This document shows positions 1-6,826 of a stretch of 17,739 nt of DNA, piece by piece; position 1 is the stretch's first letter, and each line of letters begins with the position of its first letter. The DNA comes from CAYXVU01 sp964468725 (GTDB taxonomy: Bacteria > Acidobacteriota > Blastocatellia > UBA7656). The position numbers and the translations under genes are program-made. The stretch spans positions 1 to 17,739 of the forward strand of contig CAYXVU010000120.1 in the NCBI GenBank assembly GCA_964468725.1, given 5' to 3'. The notes under the pieces were generated by a model, which was given only the letters and a program-made list of their open reading frames with translations, did not search any database and was not told the origin of the DNA.

Positions 1-151
1 ATTCGAGCACCCCTTTTTCAGCACAGAGTCGTGCATACGCAAGCTCGGATTCAACAATCTCCTTCAGCGCCGATGAACTCCCATTACTCTGTACCCAACC
101 GATGCTCAACACAGAAACTAGTAATAGAAAAATGACCAATGCCCGTTTCAT
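1..151 (-). CDS. Secreted small protein, N-terminal fragment (probably NTF2/DUF4440-like)
   Basis: The gene starts at an ATG at 149-151 on the minus strand and runs off the left edge, so only 50 codons are visible. A GGGAG ribosome-binding site sits five bases before the ATG. The start reads MKRALVIFLLLVSVLSIGW, a clear signal peptide with a basic end and hydrophobic core. The following residues, ALKEIVESELAYARLCAEKG, resemble the first helix of secreted NTF2-like/DUF4440 proteins, which often begin with an 'ErAFa..aaekG' helix. That family has a small cone-shaped fold and varied, often unknown, roles. The reading frame and export signal are seen directly. The family name is inference from one helix and could be wrong. 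Confidence 0.6.
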   Translation of the reverse strand, partial: MKRALVIFLLLVSVLSIGWVQSNGSSSALKEIVESELAYARLCAEKGVLE

Positions 152-440
152 GTTGCTCCCTTTACCCTCAATGGAATTGTCGCGCTTTGCTTCCCGATCA
201 ATCCCCTTTCTACAAAGCGCTTCTTCGTCGTGCAATCGGAATCTCCTCTTTGAGTCATCATCTCTCCAACAAGGTATGCGAATCAAGAGGAGAAAAAAGT
301 CCGTGTTGAAAGCAAAGAACCTACAGACTCCGACCACTGGGTTTTTATCGGGTTATTGCCCATAAGTCGTTGGTTCTTCATCTCTGATTTCAACTCTTGA
401 TTCGCATAAGATGCGTTTACCCGTGCGATCTATTCGAAAA
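152..440. other. Intergenic region with a nested palindrome
   Basis: This spacer lies between the stop of the LACTB-like gene and the start of the left-edge gene, both on the minus strand. It must hold the promoter of the left-edge gene, but I see no convincing -35/-10 pair. Its main content is the 134-bp nested inverted repeat at 275-408, listed separately. Short reading frames here have no protein-like composition or ribosome-binding site. Confidence 0.6.
275..408. repeat. Nested inverted repeat, MITE-like or long hairpin (element A)
   Basis: TATGCGAATCAAGAG at 275-289 is the exact reverse complement of CTCTTGATTCGCATA at 394-408, a perfect 15-bp inverted repeat. Inside it, further arms pair in register: AAGAACC (315-321) with GGTTCTT (372-378), CGAC (331-334) with GTCG (366-369), and TGGG (338-341) with CCCA (359-362). 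The whole element can fold as one long interrupted hairpin. It starts about 30 bp after the LACTB-like stop codon on that gene's strand, so it could end transcription or shape the mRNA 3' end. No target-site duplication is evident. It shares arm sequence with the element at 6651-6777. Confidence 0.7.
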
Positions 441-1934
441 TTATTGCCTCTTTCCCCGGAAGGCGATTTCCGCCACCGCCGGGCCGAGTTGGGCATTGAT
501 ACGCCCGCTGATCTCATTGCCTTCGAACAACACGGTCAGAGGGAAAATCCCGACCGACGTTGCGAGTTGCATCTGCGCTTGATTGCCTTGAATAACGAGG
601 CTGGCAATCTTCAATCGTTCAATGGCAGGCTGTCTGGTGCGACGCGCAAAGTCTGCAAAGGCTTTCGGCGCAGTCATCGTTCCAACATAACCCGTTTCCG
701 CTTTAACGATTTCCAAATCGCCGCTATCGGATTGCTCTCCAGCGTCAATCGTGAAGTTGTAGCGACCAACCGGATTGATCTTTGCGGGGCTCTTCGCCTT
801 CGAACTTTCTGCATCGAGAAATTGATCCGCCAAAGTTTGCGCCGTGCGTTCGATGGCTAGCGGCGAGGTGCTCAGGTTAGAAAGCATGGCAATGACCACT
901 CCCGCATCCGGGTAGATAACCAGTACAGTGCGCCCGCCTGCAATACTCCCGGCGTGATGAAAGATACGGCGGCCACGCGCGTCTTGCCCAATCCGCCAGC
1001 CGAGTCCCACATCGGTTGCTTTCCCGTCTGCCGTCTTTTGCGAAGTGAAGAGTTGGGTCAAGGTCTCTTGCGTAAAGAACCCAGCTTGCAAGTGCGCCGT
1101 GCCGAAGCGCACAAGGTCTTCGGCTGTGGACAACAGCCCGCCGCCTGCCCACTTATAGCTCGAATCCACATATGCTGCATTGATAATCTGCCCTTGATTG
1201 TCGCGGTCATAGAATCGGGTTCGCCCAAGAATGAGGCGATCCGTGTAATCGGGCGTCGTGTGAGTGAGGCCGAGCGGTTGCAAAACATTCTCCTGTAGAT
1301 AACTGAGAAAACTCTGTTTCGCGGCGCTCTCGACAACTTGACTGAGCAAGGTGTAGCCGAAGGTTGAATAAGAGTAGCGCGTACCGGGCGCGGCTACCAA
1401 CGGGTCGTCTTGAAAAATCTTCAGCGAATCGGCCACCGTGTTGAAGTGTTGGAAATCAATGTTCGGGTTGAAATCTTTCCCTTGATAATGCCGAATGCCG
1501 CTCAGATGTCCCGCCAATTGGCGCGCGGTAATCGGATTCCCCTTATCAGGAAAGGTCGGCACGTAACGCTGAATCGGCGCATCCAAATCGAGTTTGCCAT
1601 CCTGATACAGCTTAGCGACAGCAGCAATCGTCAACATCTTTGAGACGCTGCCAAGCCGAAACCGCGATTCTTTGCTCACCGCAACCCGATTCTCCAAATC
1701 GGCAAAGCCGAAGCCTTCCGACCAGAGCGGTTGACCATTGCGGCTGATGGCCACCGAAATGCCGGTCGTGCCGGATACTTCCATAAAAGCGCGCACCGCA
1801 TTTTGACAGCGACTGATCGCCTCGGCTCGTTGAGTTGAGAGGGGAGGCGCGGCACTGACAGACGCAACCCAAGCTAGTTGCCCGAGCAACAGAATGCCAA
1901 TAACCAAGTGACAATTTCGTTGTCGTATTTTCAT
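441..1934 (-). CDS. Secreted LACTB-like serine hydrolase (beta-lactamase/S12 fold)
   Basis: A 497-residue protein of the serine beta-lactamase/D-alanyl-D-alanine carboxypeptidase clan. It starts with a signal peptide (about residues 1-29, ending VSAAP), so it acts outside the cytoplasm. The catalytic SxxK is S96-V-S-K99, the second motif is Y187-S-Y189 within YSTFGYTLL, and the third is H327-A-G329. The stretches GKLDLD-x-P-I-Q-R-YVP, HLSGIRHY (about 143-150), YSTFGYTLL and SYKWAGGG (about 259-266) closely resemble mitochondrial LACTB rather than class C beta-lactamases. Residues about 386-497 form an extra beta-rich tail that LACTB lacks. The ATG follows an AGGTGA ribosome-binding site. It is the last gene of a possible three-gene unit, 55 bp after the decarboxylase. 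The substrate is unknown; a peptidase or esterase is more likely than a resistance enzyme. Confidence 0.9.
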   Translation of the reverse strand: MKIRQRNCHLVIGILLLGQLAWVASVSAAPPLSTQRAEAISRCQNAVRAFMEVSGTTGISVAISRNGQPLWSEGFGFADLENRVAVSKESRFRLGSVSKMLTIAAVAKLYQDGKLDLDAPIQRYVPTFPDKGNPITARQLAGHLSGIRHYQGKDFNPNIDFQHFNTVADSLKIFQDDPLVAAPGTRYSYSTFGYTLLSQVVESAAKQSFLSYLQENVLQPLGLTHTTPDYTDRLILGRTRFYDRDNQGQIINAAYVDSSYKWAGGGLLSTAEDLVRFGTAHLQAGFFTQETLTQLFTSQKTADGKATDVGLGWRIGQDARGRRIFHHAGSIAGGRTVLVIYPDAGVVIAMLSNLSTSPLAIERTAQTLADQFLDAESSKAKSPAKINPVGRYNFTIDAGEQSDSGDLEIVKAETGYVGTMTAPKAFADFARRTRQPAIERLKIASLVIQGNQAQMQLATSVGIFPLTVLFEGNEISGRINAQLGPAVAEIAFRGKRQ

Positions 1935-1989
1935 CTTGTCTCACCTTTGATAGAAATTTGAAGGTGGCTCTTTCCATCATCCGGTTCGC

Positions 1990-3441
1990 TTACCGACGCG
2001 TGCTTGCGCTCTTACGCGCTTCATTTAAGACTTGCACCAAAGCCAGCACATCCTCTTCTTGCGTGCGGAAATTCGTAATGCAGGCACGCAACACAAAGGT
2101 CTCCGCATCCAGTCGCGTAGTCGAAATCCAGGCTTTCCCGGATTCGACTACCCTCTCGGCAATCGCTGACAGATAGTCCGGCGCATTGCCGGTTTCCGCT
2201 TCAGCATCGTAAAAGCAGACCACCGGCAACGGAGTGAGGTTGACGACCTGCCAGTTAGCAGAGGTGAGCCTCTGCCGCAACATCTCCCCCATCTGGGTTT
2301 GATGCCGGATGACCGCTTCGTATCCCTGCCATCCGGCGACCGCGAGCGAAAGAAACACCTTCAATCCTATAAAACGCCGTGACCATTGAAGAGAGTGCAA
2401 ATACGGCTCGACAATATCGGATTCGACTTCTTCGCGCGGCATGTAATCGGCGGCTACCGTGCAGGTTTGGCTCAAGATATTTAGGTGGCGCGTTAGGTAG
2501 ACCCCTGCGCCCATCGGCACCGATAACCACTTATGAGCATCGAAGGTGATTGAATCGGCGCGTTCGATTCCGGCAAATAGCGGGCGGAATTCCGGTAATA
2601 GCATCGCAGCGCCGCCCCACGCCGCGTCTACGTGAAACCACATCTGTTCTTGAGCGGCGATGTCGGCAATTTCGGCTAATGGTTCGATGATACCGGCGTT
2701 GGTAGTACCGGCAGTAGCCACCACGAAGAACGGTGCGTACCCATCGGCACGGTCGCGCCGAATTTGCTCGGCCAACGCCCTCACATCCATCTGAAAATTA
2801 TGATTCGTCGGAATGCGGCGAATGGCATCGAGGCCAAGCCCGCAAAACTTTGCGGCTTTGACCAACGAGTGATGGCTCTGCGAAGAGAGATAGAGCAACG
2901 GTTGCGCCGCCAACCCGCGCAAACCGCTCTGCAAAAATTCGGGGAAGGAGGAGGCGAGCGCCGTAATCAAGGCCGTATGATTGGCCTCTGCGCCGCCGGA
3001 AGTAAAGGTACCATCCGATTGTTTCGGGTCATATCCAAATCGCTCGCTGAAGGCACCGACGAGATGTTGTTCGATCTCAATGGCAAAGGGGCTATGGCTC
3101 CAAGCTGCTAATTGGGGGTTAAAGGCCGCGACCAGAGCATCGGCAATAATTCCCATAGTCGTAGGCGCAGGCACGAATAGACCGAAACAACGCGGATGCG
3201 CGCTGTGCAGTTGAAATTGCCAAAGCCCTTGAAGGGCGGCTTCAATGGCTTTCAGCGGTTCGAGCGGGGAGGTAAAGGTAAATTGCCGGATGAAGTTTCG
3301 CACCTCTTCGACCTGAGAGGCCGGAGCGACACGAGCGACACGGACATGCTCCAAATAATCTTCAAGGGCATTGGCAACATAATCCCAAAGCCCAAATCGC
3401 TCATGCTCATTGAGGAGCAAAACGACATCGCTCATATCCAT
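1990..3441 (-). CDS. Group II PLP-dependent amino-acid decarboxylase
   Basis: A 483-residue cytoplasmic enzyme of the aromatic-amino-acid/glutamate decarboxylase family, which removes the alpha-carboxyl group of an amino acid to give an amine. Family landmarks are present and in order: the cofactor-phosphate loop TSGGAEANHTAL (about 147-158), the ring-stacking histidine in SSQSHHS (186-192), ATAGTT (242-247), HVDAAWGG (270-277) with the pyridine-binding Asp272, and DAHKW (301-305) with Lys304 as the Schiff-base lysine. Length is normal for the family. The substrate cannot be read from the sequence; DOPA, tryptophan, phenylalanine, tyrosine and glutamate types all share these motifs. The start at 3441 is followed by a second in-frame ATG two codons on (3435). 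It lies 92 bp after the alpha/beta hydrolase and 55 bp before the LACTB-like gene, all on the same strand. Confidence 0.92.
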   Translation of the reverse strand: MDMSDVVLLLNEHERFGLWDYVANALEDYLEHVRVARVAPASQVEEVRNFIRQFTFTSPLEPLKAIEAALQGLWQFQLHSAHPRCFGLFVPAPTTMGIIADALVAAFNPQLAAWSHSPFAIEIEQHLVGAFSERFGYDPKQSDGTFTSGGAEANHTALITALASSFPEFLQSGLRGLAAQPLLYLSSQSHHSLVKAAKFCGLGLDAIRRIPTNHNFQMDVRALAEQIRRDRADGYAPFFVVATAGTTNAGIIEPLAEIADIAAQEQMWFHVDAAWGGAAMLLPEFRPLFAGIERADSITFDAHKWLSVPMGAGVYLTRHLNILSQTCTVAADYMPREEVESDIVEPYLHSLQWSRRFIGLKVFLSLAVAGWQGYEAVIRHQTQMGEMLRQRLTSANWQVVNLTPLPVVCFYDAEAETGNAPDYLSAIAERVVESGKAWISTTRLDAETFVLRACITNFRTQEEDVLALVQVLNEARKSASTRR

Positions 3442-3533
3442 GTCCCTGAGTCCTCTCTCAATCCTTTTCTTGCGAAGAACTCAAAATGAGCGAGCGGGCA
3501 AATGGATTCCTTACCCTGAAGTGTCACCAGTTT

Positions 3534-4853
3534 CTATCTCGTTTTTTGCAATACCCACTCGACCATTATTTCTTGGTAACCCGAAGCCAGCCGCGGCCAA
3601 TCCCATACCGCGCTCTGCTCCCGAACGATACTAACTCCATGTCCAGATTGAGGAAATATTTTGAGAGTGAAATCCTTATTGCCGCCTTTTTTCATTGCGC
3701 CTTCGATAATCATCTGGCTCTTCTTCGAAGGCACAGATAAATCGAGTTCCCCCCACAAAGCCAAAACTGGCACGGTGACTTTCTCCCAGATCGGCGCCGG
3801 ATCGAACGTAATGTAGGCAAGCGATTCTTCATCATACGGCTCCAGCACTTCGGGCAGTAACGTATTTCTGAACCACGATTCGGATTTCAGCTTGGCGATT
3901 TCAGCTTCGAGCGTCGCTTTTTCGCCCTTACCAGAGTGCTGAAACAGCCTGACCTGTTTGCGTAATGCCATCACTGATTGGATTCGATCTTCCCGCACTT
4001 TGCTTTGCCGCAACAAGCTTTCGACATTGTAGTCATTTTGCTCATCTGGCGAAATCGCGGGCGCAGAACCGACCAACACGAAAGCAACCTCTCGTGATCG
4101 CGCAGCAGCCAACGGCGAAACCCATCCACCTTGACTGAATCCGCTAATCCCGATGCGACGGGGATCAATATCGGCGCGCCTTTGCAAGGCCTGTACTCCG
4201 GCCAGCGCATCATCCGCCAGATTCGCCCATGTAGCAGAGTCACCGCCACCCTTTGAAGCCCCGACACCGCGCCGATCATAGATCAGCGCAGCAATTCCAT
4301 GGCGGGCGAACAGGTAGGCACGCGAACGATAAAAATCAGCCGTCCGTGTTTGATTCCCCGATCCGTGAGTAAACACAATAGCTCCATAACGACCGGGGCG
4401 ATTGGGCTTGACTAGCGTACCAACGAGCATCGCCTCGCCATTTTGAAACCGTATTTCTTCCTCAACATACGGCAGCAGCGGTTGCGGCGAAACTCGCTTA
4501 AGAACAAAGGTCGCGGTGATATTCATCCCCTGCCAGTCTCCACGTATTTCTCCATCAGCGATTTTGCCCTCCAACCTCTCGACCATTCCACGTGAAAGAT
4601 GGGTGAGTTTTACCTGCTCACCTTCACGTTTGATCCCCCAAGGCACAGCATAGAGGCCGTAATCAGGAAAATCGACTGTAACTTTTAGTTCGTTGCCGCT
4701 CGCTTGTATGTCTATCCAGAGTCGCCAGACTTTCCCCTCGCGATTAATTGCGCCTTCCCAATGTCCGATCAGCGATACCGGTTGCCGGTCGTTGGATAAA
4801 CTTTGACCAGACAATAGTAATACCAGCACCGTGAAAGCCGTCGTCATCCTCAT
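3534..4853 (-). CDS. Secreted alpha/beta hydrolase (esterase/peptidase-like)
   Basis: A 439-residue exported hydrolase. The reading frame stays open to 5120, but the true start is the ATG at 4851-4853. It has a strong GGGAGGTG ribosome-binding site (4857-4864) and opens a signal peptide, MRMTTAFTVLVLLLSGQSLS; the frame upstream is not protein-like. Residues about 25-120 form a beta-rich front domain. The alpha/beta-hydrolase core follows, with FTHGSG (161-166) as oxyanion loop, G-F-S240-Q-G as nucleophile elbow, D371 in GELDLSVP and H405 in SGHG, a complete Ser-Asp-His triad. A helical lid is likely at about 270-340. Similar exported proteins act on esters or short peptides; the substrate here is unknown. 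It is the first gene of the minus-strand group running to 441. Confidence 0.88.
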   Translation of the reverse strand: MRMTTAFTVLVLLLSGQSLSNDRQPVSLIGHWEGAINREGKVWRLWIDIQASGNELKVTVDFPDYGLYAVPWGIKREGEQVKLTHLSRGMVERLEGKIADGEIRGDWQGMNITATFVLKRVSPQPLLPYVEEEIRFQNGEAMLVGTLVKPNRPGRYGAIVFTHGSGNQTRTADFYRSRAYLFARHGIAALIYDRRGVGASKGGGDSATWANLADDALAGVQALQRRADIDPRRIGISGFSQGGWVSPLAAARSREVAFVLVGSAPAISPDEQNDYNVESLLRQSKVREDRIQSVMALRKQVRLFQHSGKGEKATLEAEIAKLKSESWFRNTLLPEVLEPYDEESLAYITFDPAPIWEKVTVPVLALWGELDLSVPSKKSQMIIEGAMKKGGNKDFTLKIFPQSGHGVSIVREQSAVWDWPRLASGYQEIMVEWVLQKTR

Positions 4854-4856
4854 AAT

Positions 4857-4864
4857 CACCTCCC
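4857..4864 (-). promoter_or_regulatory. Ribosome-binding site deciding the alpha/beta-hydrolase start
   Basis: GGGAGGTG lies three bases before the ATG at 4851-4853 and six codons before the hydrophobic core of the signal peptide. It shows that the longer frame opening at 5120 is not the translated form. Confidence 0.8.
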
Positions 4865-5163
4865 GATATTCCTGAATTTTAAACTGCCCCAACACTATCG
4901 AGTAGGCTGACTCTGAGTCTTGAACGAACTTAACATTTTGGGATCGGGATAACCTTCTGCCACATCTGAAACGAGATTCTATAGAGTACAAGCGAAATAC
5001 CGACGGCTCAATCCGAGCCGTTCTGACTTCACAGATACGTAACAAGTTTAACCCTTTTTTACATCTGACCGCTGGATTGATTGAGGCCAAGAATCGGCAA
5101 ATGGGCTGGAGAATATCCATAAGGAGGATAAATCAGAAAGGCTGAGAAGGCTGGTAACGGTCG

Positions 5164-5199
5164 CGGCAGTACCGCCTGTCGCTAGTGGCGGTACTGCCG
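5164..5199. repeat. REP-like perfect hairpin
   Basis: CGGCAGTACCGCC (5164-5176) and GGCGGTACTGCCG (5187-5199) are exact reverse complements, giving a 13-bp GC-rich stem with a 10-base loop. It lies 33 bp downstream of the ARPP-1-like gene stop. No T-run follows on either strand, so a classical intrinsic terminator is unlikely. Form and position fit a REP-type palindrome that may protect the mRNA 3' end. Confidence 0.75.
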
Positions 5200-5231
5200 A
5201 AAAGGGGCAAATGAGTTGCCCTATCTAGCGG

Positions 5232-6359
5232 CTACTTTTTGTTGACGCGGTTGAAATGAATCAGCTTGCGTTTGCCTGTCGTGTGTTCAAGTTCGAAGCT
5301 GGCATCGGCATCAGACTGATTTTCATTGAGGCGATAGAGTCCGTCTTTACCGCTGGCTGCGGCTGTTCCACCGACGCGCGATAAAAAGGCTTCGGCATCT
5401 GCCAAAGTGAGGTCAGCCTTTTTGCCGGAAGCCGTGCTGATGGCTTCGAGGGCATAGGACTTCAACAGCTTCGGCCAGTAAGCTTGAAAGAGTCCATTGT
5501 TGGCAAATACATCCGCAGCGAGGATGACGCCATTGACGGCAACGACAGCGCCGACGACCTGCTTGGAAGCCAGTTTGCCTTTCATTGCTGCTTCGTAAGC
5601 GTCGAGCTTGGCTTTAACCTGCTTATCTTCGAATACACTATTGAGGGTGCCAGTCGAAGTCGAAACCCCGTTCTGGGCGACCTTCTCGGAGACCTCCGAC
5701 CACACAGCCGACTGATCTTTCTTGGCTTGCGCTTTTTCGCGCACTTTCGGAGCCGCCATAACCCCACCTGCCGAACCGAACGACGTTGACGCGCTGCTGC
5801 TTCGGGGTTGCCACCGACCGTGTTCAACGCAAAAGACTTTGATCGGAACCGGCTTGTCGCTCGGCTCGACGATGCAATCATTGGCAACGATGCGATCTTG
5901 TTTGCCGCCGATAACGATCTCACCGGCGATCAAGACCAGAACTTTGCCCGACCGATTGTTAATTACCAACGTGTTGACTTGCGCGCCATCGCCTCGATGT
6001 TGCTGAACATTGCGTTGCGCAGAGTTAGGGGTTGTGCGGTTCGGTTGACCATCGGAGCCGAGTTCACTGACTTTCACCGTACCGGATCGTAATCCTTCGT
6101 CAAGGGTTATGTATTCGTCGGTCGTTGCCGCTTCCTGAGAAACGACGGGAAAGACAGTTAAATTTTCGTGACTGACCGGAGAGCTGATCCGCCAATCTTC
6201 CGGCAATCCGCTAGTGGTTGAATCGCGCGATGGTTTGCTAATGGCTTTCACTGAACCGGAAGGATACGAAGAGGCAAGGGTGTTGGGTCGCAGGGACAAG
6301 AGAAATGCCGCGAGGCCAGCGAGCAGCACACCGACACAAACAATCTTCAGGGTGTTCAT
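5232..6359 (-). CDS. Exported ARPP-1 (DUF6569)-like protein
   Basis: A 375-residue protein of unknown biochemical role. The ATG at 6357-6359 has an AAGGAGA ribosome-binding site (6365-6371) and opens an uncleaved anchor or signal peptide (about residues 4-24). The upstream frame to 6587 is not protein-like. Residues about 66-185 carry the conserved pattern I associate with the ARPP-1 domain (ARG and Rhodanese-Phosphatase-superfamily-associated): LTVFPV, TLDEGL, NNRSGKVLVLIAGEIVIGGK, QDRI and VFCVEHGRW. Residues about 186-215 are Ser/Ala/Lys-rich and look like a linker. The tail (about 215-375) contains KLDAYEAAMKGKL and VVGAVVAVNGVILAADVFAN, fitting the rest of the family fold. No catalytic motif is obvious. 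It follows the kinase gene on the same strand after a 467-bp spacer, so it probably has its own promoter. Confidence 0.72.
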   Translation of the reverse strand: MNTLKIVCVGVLLAGLAAFLLSLRPNTLASSYPSGSVKAISKPSRDSTTSGLPEDWRISSPVSHENLTVFPVVSQEAATTDEYITLDEGLRSGTVKVSELGSDGQPNRTTPNSAQRNVQQHRGDGAQVNTLVINNRSGKVLVLIAGEIVIGGKQDRIVANDCIVEPSDKPVPIKVFCVEHGRWQPRSSSASTSFGSAGGVMAAPKVREKAQAKKDQSAVWSEVSEKVAQNGVSTSTGTLNSVFEDKQVKAKLDAYEAAMKGKLASKQVVGAVVAVNGVILAADVFANNGLFQAYWPKLLKSYALEAISTASGKKADLTLADAEAFLSRVGGTAAASGKDGLYRLNENQSDADASFELEHTTGKRKLIHFNRVNKK

Positions 6360-6364
6360 ACATA

Positions 6365-6371
6365 TCTCCTT
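6365..6371 (-). promoter_or_regulatory. Ribosome-binding site deciding the ARPP-1-like start
   Basis: AAGGAGA sits five bases before the ATG at 6357-6359. It supports that start over the longer open frame beginning at 6587, whose extra 76 codons are Cys/Arg/Ser-rich and lack a signal. Confidence 0.75.
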
Positions 6372-6558
6372 GAAGAGCGGATTACGACCGGGGTTCCGGC
6401 AGAGCATCTGTGCCACCACAGACACCTCACCTTTTGATTGCCCGCAAATGATTGATGCTGATTCCGCCTCTTCGCGGACAGTCCTCTCCCCTCTGCGCAA
6501 TCGTAGATCACTCTTTTGTTGATTATGGTTCGGGCTGGGAGAATCGGTACAACAACAG

Positions 6559-6603
6559 AACGACGCGATGCCTGCGCGCTTGCGCACCCTTCATCATGTC
6601 GTT
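6559..6603. repeat. Imperfect 45-bp palindrome
   Basis: AACGACGCGATG (6559-6570) and CATCATGTCGTT (6592-6603) are inverted copies with 10 of 12 positions matching. Between them TGCGC (6573-6577) and GCGCA (6582-6586) pair around GCTT. It could be an extended hairpin or a double operator, about 200 bp before the ARPP-1-like start. Function is unknown. Confidence 0.55.
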
Positions 6604-6650
6604 CTGGCCTGATTAGACGCTGCTCACGGAAATTTGTTCCGCAATATCTG

Positions 6651-6777
6651 ATACCGAATTGCTCAACAAAATGAGAAACCGCCGTTGAGAGGCGGTCTTT
6701 GACCGCCGTTACCGAAGGCCAGGGAGGCGGTCAGAGACCGCCTTTCAACCTTCTCAGATTGATTCGCAACTCGGTAT
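6651..6777. repeat. Nested inverted repeat with GGCGGTC hairpins (element B)
   Basis: The ends ATACCGAATTGC (6651-6662) and GCAACTCGGTAT (6766-6777) are inverted copies with one mismatch. Inner arms continue the symmetry: TGAGAA (6672-6677) with TTCTCA (6751-6756), and GTTGA (6684-6688) with TCAAC (6745-6749). Each half also contains its own tight hairpin: GGCGGTC-TTT-GACCGCC (6691-6707) and AGGCGGTC-AGA-GACCGCCT (6725-6743). The right arm contains TTCTC-N3-TTGATTCGCA (6751-6768), also found in element A. It begins 49 bp after the kinase-FGE stop and may act as its transcription end. A MITE or BIME-like element is the best description; no target duplication is evident. Confidence 0.72.
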
Positions 6778-6826
6778 GAATACAGAGAATTTTTATCAAA
6801 GCGGCATGGCAGGCAGCGAAGGCGGG

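Larger units (their letters stand above)
4854..5231. other. Intergenic leader region (378 bp)
   Basis: The spacer lies between the ARPP-1-like gene stop and the alpha/beta-hydrolase start on the minus strand. It must carry the promoter of the three-gene unit. An AT-rich TTTAAAAT-like stretch about 25 bp before the hydrolase ATG could be a -10 box, but I see no good -35. GACTCTGAGTC at 4909-4919 is a perfect small palindrome and a possible operator. The REP-like hairpin at 5164-5199 is listed separately. An AAGGAGGAT on the plus strand near 5121 has no start codon after it. Confidence 0.5.
6360..6826. other. Intergenic region (467 bp) with two palindromic elements
   Basis: This spacer follows the kinase-FGE gene stop and precedes the ARPP-1-like gene, both on the minus strand. 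It holds the 127-bp nested palindrome at 6651-6777, the 45-bp imperfect palindrome at 6559-6603 and the ribosome-binding site at 6365-6371. I see no RNA gene and no credible small protein gene. A promoter for the ARPP-1-like gene is expected between about 6375 and 6555 but was not recognised. Confidence 0.5.

Noticed and set aside
954..1336. Several 90-115-codon frames on both strands inside the LACTB-like gene
   Set aside because: All lie within a gene with intact catalytic motifs and show no protein-like features of their own.
4854..5120. N-terminal extension of the alpha/beta hydrolase up to an ATG at 5120
   Set aside because: The 89 extra codons are rich in Arg, Cys and Ser with no domain. 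A strong ribosome-binding site and a signal peptide mark ATG 4851-4853 as the start.
5118..5140. AAGGAGGAT on the plus strand, resembling a ribosome-binding site
   Set aside because: No start codon follows at a usable distance and no frame opens there.
6360..6587. N-terminal extension of the ARPP-1-like protein up to 6587
   Set aside because: It would bury the signal segment inside the protein, and AAGGAGA before ATG 6357-6359 fits an internal start.
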